Assembly: GCA_030737875.1 (NCBI GenBank)
Contig: CM060915.1
Coordinates: 628,930,786 to 628,994,785 of the forward strand
From: Allium sativum
Lineage: Eukaryota; Streptophyta; Magnoliopsida; Asparagales; Amaryllidaceae
Length of the DNA: 64,000 bases
Reading direction: 5' to 3'
A program made the position numbers and the translations under genes. Below are positions 36,680-49,360 of the stretch, one piece after another (positions within the stretch are counted from its first letter, which is position 1; each line of letters starts with the position of its first letter). The notes under the pieces are model-generated. The model did no database searches. It had not been told where the DNA came from and was given only the letters and a program-made list of their open reading frames with translations.

Positions 36680-38139
36680 GTAAGCCCTATCTACTATCAG
36701 TATATAAACTAGTAAAGTTAATTGGCATGAGGAACTGAGATGAACATAAGTATGATGACAAGATAGATAAGCTAAACCAAAATAACAGGATGAACTACGG
36801 TACCAAAATAAACAAGTGTGTCATGATAAACTACGGTGTCAAGATAAATCAAGGTACCACATCGTCAGGTTTCTATCAAGTATACTATCCCAAGGTATTT
36901 ATCATGTATAACATCCTAAGGTATATATCATGTATATTTGCTCTGCACCCCTCGTACTAGTATCCCAACCCGCGTCATGTGTTAACTATGAATGTCCCTT
37001 GCCCAACGCCACGTAATGGTCCATGTCAACCTAATATATAGCATATGTAGGTTTTCCCAACTCGTATGTTTCTTTCCATGTATAAGTTTAGTCCTTTGCC
37101 GTAGGCCATACGGGCTTTCCCATGTAAACGTCTTATCCTTGAAGTTATTTTGGACTGCTACCCTTGATCTAGTTATGTTTTCTTACCATGAACTATCGCG
37201 TGTCCACTTAGGATTTATGCCACCTAGGACCACTAGGGATTATGCTACCTAATGAACGTTTCCGTGTCTCGGTTTGGGTTCAGCCACCTAGGGCCACTAG
37301 GGATTATGCCACCCGTCAACCGCACCCTTTATCCCACGTATGTATCGTGAATCGTTTTCCATGTCTAGATGCACATGTTTCTCAATGTGACATCCGAGTT
37401 CCGTGCCAGGACAAATCAAGAAATACGGGACTCGGTCGGGAGCTTTAAGTCGTCTGCTGATGCAGATATCAAGGTCTGTTTTTGTACCCGTGGCTATGGT
37501 CCCACGTGACCCCTCCCTCAACTACTGAAAGGCAATCAAATAAAAATCATGTATGAGAACTACACTAAGGCCCATCGATGCCCACTTCCAGATAGCCAAC
37601 CTCACCCATAACTTGATAGCTAGTATATGGTCTTTTGGGAGTTCCCTGCCTTTCCGTATGTACACGCTTGACTAAAGATGGTAGGTAGCCGGCGACATGC
37701 TATCCCGGGGCAAAATCAAATATCGTCGACTCCACGCTAATCCATCCCAGTCTTTAGGTCGCTCGCATAGCAACCAAGGCATACTCTTGGCTCTTCTACC
37801 GCAGACCTTAACCTCTGTGAGGTCGGGTTTCATGGACCACTTGCCACCTCACAGAGGGATACCAAGAGTACCCTCATGTTCCCCGAAGCTTCCGCTTCGT
37901 CACCCAGTTCGCTGGAGCTTTTATCCAAGTCAGATAACTTGCTCCTCCTCGCATACTAAGCGATGACCTACCATACCAGGTTACTCATCTCTTTCTGAAC
38001 TAGTCCCATGTCCTTAGCTAAGAATTATTACTTAGTTACCCTTAACTAAGGTTTACCACTTAGCTCCTCTTTCCATTATCCTTGTTAACTACGATTTCCA
38101 ACCTAGTCCCCTGAGCTAGGGTTTTGTCAAATGGGTTAA

Positions 38140-39000
38140 GTGTTGTTACCCAAGTTCATGACTTAACCCGCCTACGAATCATGTCAAGATTGGCTAAGTA
38201 CTCAAGTTCAAGGCTTAGCCCTACAAGTTGGTTAAGTGTACCAAGAAGCTCATGACTAAATCCTATCAAGTCAAATTGGTTAAGTATTTATTTGTCTTAA
38301 CCCTATCAGATTATCATGTTAGATTGATTAAGCATAGATTATCTTAATCCCATCAGATTATCGAGTCGGATTGGTTAAGTATGGGTTAGCTTAACCCCAT
38401 CCACTAATCGTATTACAATGGTTAAGCCTAATTTTAAAAGGTCTTGTGACTTAACCCTATCAGGTCCACCTATTAGATTGGTTAGGTATAGGTTACTTGA
38501 CCTCATCAAATCATCATGTATAATTGGTTAAGTATAAGCTACTTAACCCCATTAAATTATCATGTTAAATTGGTTAAGTATTGGTTACTTAACCCCGTTG
38601 AATTACCAAGTTTAGATTGGTTAAGTGTTTAACTTAACCCCGTCGAATTCCCGTATTTAGATTAGTTAAGTATAGGTTACTTAACCCTATCTAATTTCCG
38701 TGTTTAGATTAGTTAAGTCTTAATTACTTAACCCCATCTAATTACCGTGTTTAGATTAGTTAAGTCTTAATTACTTAACCCCATCTAATTACCGTGTTTA
38801 GATTAGTTAAGTCTTAATTACTTAACCCCATCTAATTACCAAGTCGGATTAGTTAAGCGTAAATTACTTAACCCCATCCCCTAATTGTCTTGTATGGTTA
38901 AGTGTCATTAAGAAATCAAGCCCGGTCCCACTTAACCTACCCATTCGTGTCTTATCGGTTAAGTGTCATTAGTCGAGTTTACTTAACCTTATCATGTGGC
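38140..39000. repeat. GGTTAAG...CTTAACC palindromic array (also 44440-45300)
   Basis: About 18-20 units of 40-50 bp, each with (G/A)GTTAAGT facing ACTTAACCCC around a short spacer. The last units (about 38690-38870) are near-exact 48-bp copies with TTAGATTAGTTAAG and CTTAACCCCATC. Every unit can fold on itself. It is not telomeric (TTTAGGG) DNA. Within the predicted intron. Confidence 0.9.
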
Positions 39001-39024
39001 ATTAATTTAATTAATGCACTCTCA

Positions 39025-39235
39025 ACCTCTCACATTAGACCTTGTTGTGGTTACTAGTTAAGCCGGGCGGGTCCGGGTAGATTTACACCACAACCTAGTC
39101 TAACCTCGGGTCTTACGCGCGACATGACCAACTTCTCACATTGGATCCTATTGTTTGTAGCCACTAGTTAAGCCGGGTGGGTCCGGGTGGGTCCGGGTAG
39201 ATTTATGCTACAAACTCAACCCAACCTCGAGTTGG
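39025..39235 (-). repeat. Paired hairpin modules, E (also 45325-45525)
   Basis: Module one: TTAGAC and TTGTGG arms facing CCACAA and GTCTAA. Module two: GTTTGTAG facing CTACAAAC, and TTGG facing CCAA. Loop GCCGGGCGGGTCCGGGTAG; the 3' LTR copy has an extra GGGTCCGGGT repeat not found in the 5' LTR. Confidence 0.8.
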
Positions 39236-40751
39236 CCACTTTCATGTTTGGTCTAGTGTCTTATTACACTTACAACCCATACGTGTCAAGTTTTCAAGTC
39301 CCATGCTCATAGCTAAAGTTACATGTTGTCATGTTTATACCCATTTACCCAAATCATGTTTCATGTCATTAAAGTTTTACCCATAACGTAACCCAACGCT
39401 TTTAAACTCGCATATACATTCGCAACCACGCATAATGGATTAAAAGAAGGTACTTGGCAAAGACATGACAAAAGAGGTATAAGGCCACAAGTTAAACATG
39501 GTGGCAAATGAGGTATAAACGTGTTCATTAACTTGCATATTACATTATTAGGCCTCAAAAACATGCACAACCTCAAACTTAGCACATAGGTGAATCATGG
39601 TGATAAATGACATAGAAAGATGGCTAGAAGTTCGCATATGGCATTACATGTAAGCTATCATAAGGGACATGATAGTTCTCATGTTGCCAAAATGCAACAT
39701 TCAACATAAAGTTTATATCTTTAAGCCCACAAGATCAAGATAATGACTTTTTAGTCATGATAGGATACATAACATTATAGCATGCAACATACTCAATGTT
39801 CAAACCCAACTTACAACATGTCACATTAAGTTTAAAGTTAATATCTAAGAGTAGGAAGAGGGCTTACAATGCTATGAAGGCACAAATCAATATATAAAAC
39901 AAAGATTGAGACGAAGCCATTCATGCTATCACCCAAAAACCCCAAAAGAACAAGCTCCAAATGAAACCCTTGAGCAAATATCAATAAAAATCCTTGCTTT
40001 AAAGAAGAAAGGTTTCAATTTTGGCTTTGAATGAAGCTTATGAGCTCTCATGCAAGATCCTTGCTTTTTGGTCAAGAAAAGGTTGCAACTTTGGCTAGAA
40101 TGCAACTTATGAACTCTCATACAAACATGAAATCACTCAAATGATCATAGAATCTCTCATGAATGAAGAAAAGAGGCTCCTTTACTTTGAAACTAGCTTA
40201 GAACACTTAAGCTATCATGAAGAAGAAGATGGAGGCCATGGGTTGAAGTGGAGGCCATGATGAGGAATCATTTTGGCATAGTTTAGTTGTAGGATCAATT
40301 TATGAGGGTTTTACGAGAGGGTTAGGGGTCTTTTTATAGAAGACTAGGATAGTTTTAGCCATAGGATAAACCCTAGAACCAATCCTAGCCTTTAAAGGGG
40401 AAGAAGTCACATGTAGGAACCATTTAGGGCCTTTAGATTAAAGCTGAACCATGAGAACCATTCAAATGCAAAATCTGCATTCGAGCGAATCGGCCCATGG
40501 GTTGACAGCCAAACACCCTGGATTAACCCCTAGTCGACCCAGCGGGCTTGGGTCGACCTCAAAAATCGGCCGGTTCGGTTATTCCCCTCTCCCAATTCGC
40601 TGTTTTGAACATTTTTGCATATTTATTTATTAAATTTTCAATTACATATATATATATATTAATGTATATATATTTCTCTGCGCAACCCATTTCACTTAAT
40701 TAAGTATACTTTAATTTGTGAATTTTTATGTTCAAATTACGGGGTGTTACA

Positions 40752-40788
40752 TTCTCCCCTCCTTAAAGGATTTCGTCCCCGAAATCTC
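40752..40788 (-). promoter_or_regulatory. Purine tract and TTTCGGGGACGAAA box, E
   Basis: The minus strand reads ATTTCGGGGACGAAATCC, then TTTAAGGAGGGGAGAA next to the LTR start at 40751. Confidence 0.85.
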
Positions 40789-42568
40789 TAAGTCAAGAAG
40801 AACGTATCCTACCAACCAAACAACCATCTACTCAAACCATCAAACACTGGCATCATTGTCCTTAGACGATTTCTAATGCCATATGAACATATGCAGAACG
40901 TGTGTGTATATGCTCCTTAGCTAATGCTAATGATCAGGCCTGAATGATCTTTCTAATGCAAAATATGTTTAGTGCCATGAGTCCAACATGTATGCGAATA
41001 GTCCTAGTCATATAAGTACTATATGCGTGCACAAACATTCATTCATATGCAACGTCCGCATGATAACACATTCAATTTCATCCATAAACAAGTATAAATA
41101 CTCGTGCATATACAACATGAAACGTGACCGCGTCAATCTAGTATCTAATGTGTATTCGCGCATCCACGAGCAACCACTTGCAACCATTTGCAACCATATC
41201 AATCATAACATGTTTCAAATACATGTTTACATCCATAGAGTTCTATCTAAGGTTCCCAAGATAAGATCGAGGAGATAAACAAGACAAACTCCTTACAGGG
41301 TTTGTAACAGAAACAGGACCGAGAGGATACCCACCAAGCGATAGCATGTAAGTAAGCTCTACAGGAGAACCAGGGATCAACGATATACTCTTACAAAGAG
41401 ACACGATGCGCGCGTCTAAGCCGCATTTCCTCGAGCTTAATTCCAGTGTGTCTTGACTGCCTTTGACATCATGATTTCGTAGTTCCTTGATTCCTATTTC
41501 CAAGGTATGAGTCGGAACTCTTTTCACTGTCGCTTCTCGTTTCACTTTCACTTATTCTTTCCCTAGTATGCTTGGTTCAACCATATCTACGTACTCATGC
41601 AAGCTCTCCAAAATTCACTAGTGAATTCTGGATCTCGTTTACCAATGCCAATCCATGTTACCACGTGCACTTACTAGGGTGGTTCCTATAACCCATGCTT
41701 AAGCGGAATGGACCATCCGCCTTAGTGGCGAACGTTACTCGATCGGATCAGGGATTTCCAATAAATGCATCAAGAGATTCTAGGTAACTAACCATGACGG
41801 AACCCAAAAGGTTACCCGAGACTTCAAGGGTATTACCAAGGCAAGTTAAGAGTTTAACTACCCTCTTTCCAAAACCGAGAATGGCATCCCTTACTGGATA
41901 ACCACTTTATCCCTAGAATCCATCTGCAGCCGAGACATGTTGTTCTCAAATCCAAACAAGTCGTGAAGAAATGGACCAACTCTCCAATCAGATTTTTGGG
42001 ACAAAAACTGGGATCCTTTACCATGCTAGTACTAAGGTGCAGAGACTCAACTATCCAAGCAAACTTAAATGATACGATGATCAAGACAAAGTCTGGACGG
42101 GATGATAGAAAAGAACGACTAAACCTTTACCAGAAACGATACCATTTCTCTTAGGTACACTAAAAGTGAGAGCATACAATTGCCCTCTCCGATGATCTTG
42201 TCCTTGTCCTCCTTGATGGACTAAGCCATAGCAACAGTTGCTTATCCTTAAGCTCGCGTCCTTTATCCTTGTTCTTATTATCCCTTCTTATAACTTCGGT
42301 AACCGGTCTCTCGAGAACTTCCTCCATCGCACGGGAAAACACTTACGTAGCTAGACAAGGATTAGTCGCAGTTAAAACTACTGTGACTCCAGATGGAGGA
42401 AAGAAAGGGAAAAGAGATTCGATCAAGGGAACAAAGGATAGTGCTAATGGCTTTTGGGGAATAGCCTTTAAAAACTTTTCTTGAAAAATGCTTCTTTGTA
42501 AACGGTTTCTCAAATAGTTTTCAGAAGGTTTTTTTTTAAAAAACTTTTGCCCAGTCTGGTAACCTTCT

Positions 42569-42580
42569 GCTCTGATACCA
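42569..42580 (-). promoter_or_regulatory. Primer-binding site, tRNA-iMet, E
   Basis: TGGTATCAGAGC on the minus strand, two bases after the 5' LTR ends at 42583. Confidence 0.9.
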
Positions 42581-42582
42581 AA

Positions 42583-45500
42583 TGTAACACCCCACCTCCG
42601 CTAGGGTCACTCGCAAAGGAATGCACTAGCTTTAGAGGGGTATTATTGGTAAACATGTACAGAAATATTACAAGACAGAACATATATATATAAAACAGCG
42701 GAAGTAAAACAAATTTCATTACCTTATAAAATAAGGTCTAAAAGCCTTTTACATCAAAATACATCAAAACCTGTCTTGCAATAATAAAGAAGCATAAAAC
42801 CATTTCATAAATTATTCCCCAAGTAAAATAGTAAAGTAGCCATAGCCAAGAGAAGTCCAAGCCATGCGTGATGACCTTCAAACAGAAGAAGTCCAAACTA
42901 ACAATAGCGTTTCCTCCCTGTAACCTGGGGGGGAAACGGAAGACAAGAGGCGAAACAAAACGGGGTCAGTCATAAAGACTGGTAAGCCCTAACTACTATC
43001 AGTATATAAACTAGTAAAGTTAACTGGCATGAGGAACTGAGATGAACATAAGTATGATGACAAGATAGATAAGCTAAACCAAAATAACAGGATGAACTAC
43101 GGTACCAAAATAAACGAGTGTGTCGTGATAAACTACGGTGTCAAGATAAATCAAGGTACCACATCGTCAGGTTTCTATCAAGTATACTATCCCAAGGTAT
43201 TTATCATGTATAACATCCTAAGGTTTATATCATGTATATTTGCTCTGCACCCCTCGTACTAGTATCCCAACCCGCGTCATGTGTTAACTATGAATGTCCC
43301 TTGCCCAATGCCACGTAATGGTCCATGTCAACCTAATATATAGCATATGTAGGTTTTCCCAACTCGTATGTTTCTTTCCATGTATAAGTTTAGTCCTTTG
43401 CCGTAGGCCATACGGGCTTTCCCATGTAAACGTCTTATCCTTGAAGTTATTTTGGACTGCTACCCTTGATCTAGTTACGTTTTCTTACCATGAACTATCG
43501 CGTGTCCACTTAGGATTTATGCCACCTAGGACCACTAGGGATTATGCTACCTAATGAACGTTTCCGTGTCTCGGTTTGGGTTCAGCCACCTAGGGCCACT
43601 AGGGATTATGCCACCCTTCAACCGCGCCCTTTATCCCACGTATGTATCGTGAATCGTTTTCCATGTCTAGATGCACATGTTCCTCAATGTGCCATCCGAG
43701 TTCCGTGCCAGGGCAAATCAAGAAATACGGGACTCGGTCGGGAGCTTTAAGTCGTCTGCTGATGCAGATATCAAGGTCTATTTTTGTACTCGTGGCTATG
43801 GTCCCACGTGACCCCTCCCTCAACTACTGAAAGGCAATCCAAGAAAAATCATGTATGAGAACTACACTAAGGCCCATCGATGCCCACTTCCAGATAGCCA
43901 ACCTCACCCATAACTTGATAGCTAGTATATGGTCTTTTGGGAGTTCCCTGCCTTTCCGTACGTACACGCTTGACTAAAGATGGTAGGTAGCCGGCGACAT
44001 GCTATCCCGGGGCAAAATCAAGTATCGTCGACTCCACGCTAATTCATCCCAGTCTTTAGGTCGCTCGCATAGCAACCAAGGCATACTCTTGGCTCTTCTA
44101 CCGCAGACCTTAACCTCTGTGAGGCCGGGTTTCATGGACCACTTGCCACCTCACAAAGGGATACCAAGAGTACCCTCACGTTCCCCGAAGCTTCCGCTTC
44201 GTCACCCAGTTCGCTGGAGCTTTTATCCAAGTCAGATAACTTGCTCCTCCTCGCATACTAAGCGATGACCTACCATACCAGGTTACTCATCTCTTTCTGA
44301 ACTAGTCCCATGTCCTTAGCTAAGAATTATTACTTAGTTACCCTTAACTAAGGTTTACCACTTAGCTCCTCTTTCCATTATCCTTGTTAACTACGATTTC
44401 CAACCTAGTCCCCTGAGCTAGTGTTTTGTCAAATGGGTTAAGTGTTGTTACCCAAGTTCATGACTTAACCCGCCTACGAATCATGTCAAGATTGGCTAAG
44501 TACTCAAGTTCAAGGCTTAGCCCTACAAGTTGGTTAAGTGTACCAAGAAGCTCATGACTTAACCCTATCAAGTCAAATTGGTTAAGTATTTATTTGTCTT
44601 AACCCTATCAGATTATCATGTTAGATTGATTAAGCATAGATTATCTTAATCCCATCAGATTATCGAGTCGGATTGGTTAAGTATGTGTTAGCTTAACCCC
44701 ATCCACTAATCGTATTACAATGGTTAAGCCTAATTTTAAAAGGTCTTATGACTTAACCCTATCAGGTCCACCTATTAGATTGGTTAGGTATAGGTTACTT
44801 GACCTCATCAAATCATCATGTATAATTGGTTAAGTATAAGTTACTTAACCCCATTAAATTATCATGTTAAATTGGTTAAGTATTGGTTACTTAACCCCAT
44901 TGAATTACCAAGTTTAGATTGGTTAAGTGTTTAACTTAACCCCGTCGAATTCCCGTGTTTAGATTAGTTAAGTATAGGTTACTTAACCCTATCTAATTTC
45001 CGTGTTTAGATTAGTTAAGTCTTAATTACTTAACCCCATCTAATTACCATGTTTAGATTAGTTAAGTCTTAATTACTTAACCCCATCTAATTACCGTGTT
45101 TAGATTAGTTAAGTCTTAATTACTTAACCCCATCTAATTACCAAGTCGGATTAGTTAAGCGTAAATTACTTAACCCCATCCCCTAATTGTCTTGTATTGT
45201 TAAGTGTCATTAAGAAATCAAGCCCGGTCCCACTTAACCTACCCAATCTTGTCATATCGGTTAAGTGACATTAGTCAAGTTTACTTAACCTTATCATGTG
45301 GCATTAATTTAATTAATGCACTCTCAACCTCTCACATTAGACCTTGTTGTGGTTACTAGTTAAGCCGGGCGGGTCCGGGTAGATTTACACCACAACCTAG
45401 TCTAACCTCGGGTCTTAAGCGCGACATGACCAACTTCTCACATTGGATCCTATTGTTTGTAGCCACTAGTTAAGCCGGGCGGGTCCGGGTAGATTTATGC

Positions 45501-47043
45501 TACAAACTCAACCCAACCTCGAGTTGGCCACTTTCATGTTTTTTCTAGTGTCTTATTACACTTACAACCCATACGTGTCAAGTTTTCAAGTCCCATGCTC
45601 ATAGCCAAAGTTACATGTTGTCATGTTTATACCCATTTACCCAAATCATGTTTCATGTCATTAAAGTTTTACCCATAACGTAACCCAACGTTTTTAAACT
45701 CGCATATACATTCGCAACCACGCATAATGGATTAAAAGAAGGTACTTGGCAAAGACATGACAAAAGAGGTATAAGGCCACAAGTTAAACATGGTGGCAAA
45801 TGAGGTATAAACGTGTTCATTAACTTGCATATTACATTATTAGGCCTCAAAAACATGCACAACCTCAAACTTAGCACATAGGTGAATCATGGTGATAAAT
45901 GACATAGAAAGATGGCTAGAAGTTCGCATATGGCATTACATGTAAGCTATCATAAGGGACATGATAGTTCTCATGTTGCCAAAATGCAACATTCAACATA
46001 AAGTTTATATCTTTAAGCCCACAAGATCAAGATAATGACTTTTTAGTCATGATAGGATACATAACATTATAGCATGCAACATACTCAATGTTCAAACCCA
46101 ACTTACAACATGTCACATTAAGTTTAAAGTTAATATCTAAGAGTAGGAAGAGGGCTTACAATGCTATGAAGGCACAAATCAATATATAAAACAAAGATTG
46201 AGACGAAGCCATTCATGCTATCACCCAAAAACCCCAAAAGAACAAGCTCCAAATGAAACCCTTGAGCAAATATCAATAAAAATCCTTGCTTTGAAGAAGA
46301 AAGGTTTCAACTTTGGCTTTGAATGAAGCTTATGAGCTCTCATGCAAGATCCTTGCTTTTTGATCAAGAAAAGGTTGCAACTTTGGCTAGAATGCAACTT
46401 ATGAACTCTCATACAAACATGAAATCACTCAAATGATCATAGAATCTCTCATGAATGAAGAAAAGAGGCTCCTTTACTTTGAAACTAGCTTAGAACACTT
46501 AAGCTATCATGAAGAAGAAGATGGAGGCCATGGGTTGAAGTGGAGGCCATGATGAGGAATCATTTTGGCATAGTTTAGTTGTAGGATCAATTTATGAGGG
46601 TTTTACGAGAGGGTTAGGGGTCTTTTTATAGAAGACTAGGATAGTTTTAGCCATAGGATAAACCCTAGAACCAATCCTAGCCTTTAAAGGGGAAGAAGTC
46701 ACATGTAGGAACCATTTAGGGCCTTTAGATTAAAGCTGAACCATGAGAACCATTCAAATGCAAAATCTGCATTCGAGCGAATCGGCCCACGGGTTGACAG
46801 CCAAACACCCTGGATTAACCCCTAGTCGACCCAGCGGGCTTGGGTCGACCTCAAAAATCGGCCGGTTCGGTTATTCCCCTCTCCCAATTCGCTGTTTTGA
46901 ACATTTTTGCATATTTATTTATTAAATTTTCAATTATATATATATATATATCAATATATATATATTTCTCTACGCAACCCATTTCAATTAATTAAGTATA
47001 CTTTAATTTGTGAATTTTTATGTTCAAATTACGGGGTGTTACA
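42583..47043 (-). repeat. Family E 5' LTR
   Basis: Counterpart of 36282-40751 with intact TGTAACACCCC and GGGTGTTACA ends. Landmarks: TATA 46622-46631, mini-ORF 46485-46550, donor 46154-46159, hairpins 45325-45525, array 44440-45300, HP1 42967-42981, acceptor 42925. Confidence 0.93.
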
Positions 47044-48607
47044 ATGGGGTACTATGCCGTCTATGATTGATACATTATGATTGAAATTGCTTTTGAAACA
47101 TATATGCACTAGTGATAATATCAAATGATTTTGCTTTATACGTATTAAGCATATTTTGGCCGTTATAAGGTAAAACTCTATCCTCCGGCTTGTGTTGCAC
47201 TGTGTGATGAGACCTGAGTCTTATAATAGCTTCATTTTTATAAAAAGCATTGTGTTGTTCAAAAGATTTACTTTATTTCATGCACTGGCAATCATTGGAG
47301 AAAACTCGTTTCGCGTTAGCGGCGTGGTCCTACGATTTGCCTTATTACTATTGTTTAACCAGTTAAGTAGATTTCTTATACCAGTCCCATGACTGACTCG
47401 TAGTTTGTTTCACTTGCAAACTCGGGTGCCCTTATCTTTATACGGGAAGCCTAGTGACAGGTTACAGGATGTATTTTGTCTTAGCACTATAGCATGGAGT
47501 GCGTTTTTGGCTGATGGCGAAGACTAGCTTTGTCTGTATTTTGGCTATTGACATTTCCTCCTGTATTATCTTATGTATATGCACTGATGATCGCGATGTA
47601 AACTGATTTATCTCTATTATGTATTATCTGATGTATATGTCCATGTGATCTTGATGTAGATTGATCATTTCCTTTATGCACTAAGTTGTATCCTATGACT
47701 GTGCTACTCTGACGTTTATTACATTTTATGATTCCGCTGTCATATTGATGTAAATTATTCTATTTCATGTTTATGTTATTATCTGTAATATGCTAATGTT
47801 GATTAATGTGTTATATTCCGAATGATTAACCTTAATTCCATGATACGGGGTTTTAGGATATCACGCATATGTTGTCATAGTTGGAATCCATTCTCCAATA
47901 AGTGCCATGCGATTTTTGATTACATACTAAGTTTGTGGAGCATGAGATGCAAGTGTTCTGCTATATAGTTATTTATTTGATATAGACACTTATATAATAT
48001 CACAGGATTTGATATCAAAAATGTTTTGGCTATCACAAAGAAAAAACTGTCCGTGTTTATATGTCTATTAATCTTACGATTATCCTTTTCTTTCAAAAGG
48101 AATTTTAAATTTAAATCAGCTGGATGACAATTATAGACTTAGTGAGTTTTCTCACGCTAGTTCACTCGACCGATCCATGGCGTTTACCATGCTCGGGTCA
48201 AACCGAGTTTTAATGGTTCAGGATAGGATGTTATGGATCCCAAAAGACATGCTGGAGGAGTTCAGACGTATTTAGTATTTATTCCTCTATGTGTTGTGTA
48301 AGAGGACAAATTGTTATAACCCTCTAGATGTATTGATCGTCTTTTGTACTCTGGTAAATGTAAGTATTATACAAGTTCTTTATAAAAAATTGTTTCCATA
48401 TTATATTTATTCCGCTGCGATGTGAGACTCTATGTTGGCTAGTTTGATCTTTCTTCTTCTATTTTAATATTATATTTTTTTCTTTTATCATCCTCTAATA
48501 CCTTCTACTAAGTATTTGGTGTTTTTGACACTTAGGTTTTGGCAAGTATCACGAAATTATGTATTGTTGTCAAAATTCGAGCATCAAATTTCCGTCAGGT
48601 TGTTACA
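47044..48607 (+). repeat. D-right LTR, fragment 2 (3' end, C-like)
   Basis: Resumes after the ATGGG duplication and ends GGTTGTTACA at 48607. HP1 is at 47382-47395 (CAGTC-CCAT-GACTG), HP2 at 47402-47421 (AGTTTG/CAAACT) and a CAG|GTTACAG acceptor at 47460. From about 47850 to the end it resembles the C LTR 3' end rather than D: GTTGGAATCCA, CTCCAATAAG.GCC, CATCCTCTAAT. So this LTR is a mosaic. A plus frame at 47192-47392 has no known domain. Confidence 0.8.
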
Positions 48608-49360
48608 GTTGCCATCTTTGTCAGCATATCTGCTGGATTCTTGCTTCCTTCGATCTTCTCCAGTGTTAACACATCATCTTCCAGTAGAGACTTGATGAAG
48701 TGATAAGGAAGCCCAATATGTTTGGTTATGGAATGAAATTTTGAATTCTTCACCAAGCGTATTACAATCTGACTATCACTATATAAAACATTATTTTCCT
48801 GTTTATATCCTAACTCAGTTAACAAACCTCAAAGATATATCATCCTTTTACTACCTTCAGTAACTGCTACATACTCAGCCGTTGCACTGGATAAAGTGAT
48901 AATTTCCTGTATCTGTGACATCCAAATAATAGTTGTAGTTCCAACACTGAATACATAACCAGTAGTGCTTCTTCGATGGTTGACTTTGCCTTTAAATTAT
49001 TCATCTGCATAGCCTTGATATTTTGACTGCCCTTTACCGAAGTACAAACCATTCTGTATGGTGCCACGTAGATACCTCAAAATCCACTTGACTTTTTCCC
49101 AATGAGCTTTCCCCGGATTTGACATAAACCTACTAATAACTCCCACTGCATGGCCAATGTCTGGTCTTGTACAGACCGTGGCATACATCAAACTTCCAAT
49201 AGCCAAGGAATAAGGAACATCAATCATGAAATTTCTCTCTTCCTCCATTTGAGGGGACCGATCCTTTGGATAAGCAAAAGTGATTTGCCAACAGTTTACT
49301 AATTGGCTTAGCATCGTCCATGCTGATGTTGGACAATGGAGTTTTGATGGCAACAACCTT
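48608..49360 (-). pseudogene. Ty1/copia pol fragment (RT end and RNase H), broken
   Basis: Translates on the minus strand to the C-terminal part of a copia polyprotein. The reverse transcriptase tail has AIGSLMYATVCTRPDIGHAV and PGKAHWEKVKWILRYLRG. RNase H follows with GYAD, STTGYVF, LSSATAEYVAV, YSDSQ and FHSITKHIGL, so the acidic residues and the His are still visible. It is dead: in-frame stops at 48997-48999 and 48829-48831, a frameshift near 49260, truncation upstream near 49360, and interruption by the D-right LTR just after NPADMLTKM. Nothing of integrase, gag or its own LTRs is seen nearby. It is the oldest layer of the nest in this window. Confidence 0.92.

Larger units (their letters stand above)
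36282..40751 (-). repeat. Family E 3' LTR
   Basis: Sense order from 40751: TATA box (40330-40339), mini-ORF starting MASTSTHGL (40193-40258), possible donor ATT|GTAAGC (39862-39867), paired hairpins (39025-39235), GGTTAAG/CTTAACC array (38140-39000), HP1 (36665-36679) and acceptor CCCCCCAG|GTTACAG (36624). Short frames such as 36992-37252 and 37697-37966 are near-identical in the sister LTR simply because the LTRs are young; they run antisense to the element. Confidence 0.93.
40752..42582 (-). other. Family E internal domain, no recognisable gag-pol
   Basis: 1831 bp. Ends are homologous to the A internal domain. Sense-strand frames are short (41243-41551, 102 codons; 41854-42084, 76 codons; 42160-42342, 60 codons) and show no zinc knuckle, protease, reverse transcriptase or integrase motif. 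The central part (about 41280-42400), missing from A, may be a decayed gag remnant, but I cannot show this. Confidence 0.75.
36282..47043 (-). mobile_element. Complete non-autonomous LTR retrotransposon, family E
   Basis: LTRs of 4470 bp (36282-40751) and 4461 bp (42583-47043) flank 1831 bp. Target duplication ATGGG at 36277-36281 and 47044-47048. Minus orientation from the primer site (42569-42580) and purine tract (40752). The LTRs differ at about one percent of positions by eye, so it is younger than A and C. The left terminus reads TTTAACACC instead of TGTAACACC, a change after insertion. It interrupts the D-right LTR: sequences on both sides join to match D near 55808. Confidence 0.96.

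Noticed and set aside
36992..37448. Frames shared at 43294-43750
   Set aside because: LTR copies of the E element, about 1 percent different; antisense to transcription and without known domain.
38140..39000. Interstitial telomere repeat
   Set aside because: Units are CTTAACCC/GGTTAAG palindromes, not TTTAGGG.
41243..42342. gag gene in the E internal domain
   Set aside because: Frames of 60-102 codons show no zinc knuckle or capsid-like similarity that I can point to.
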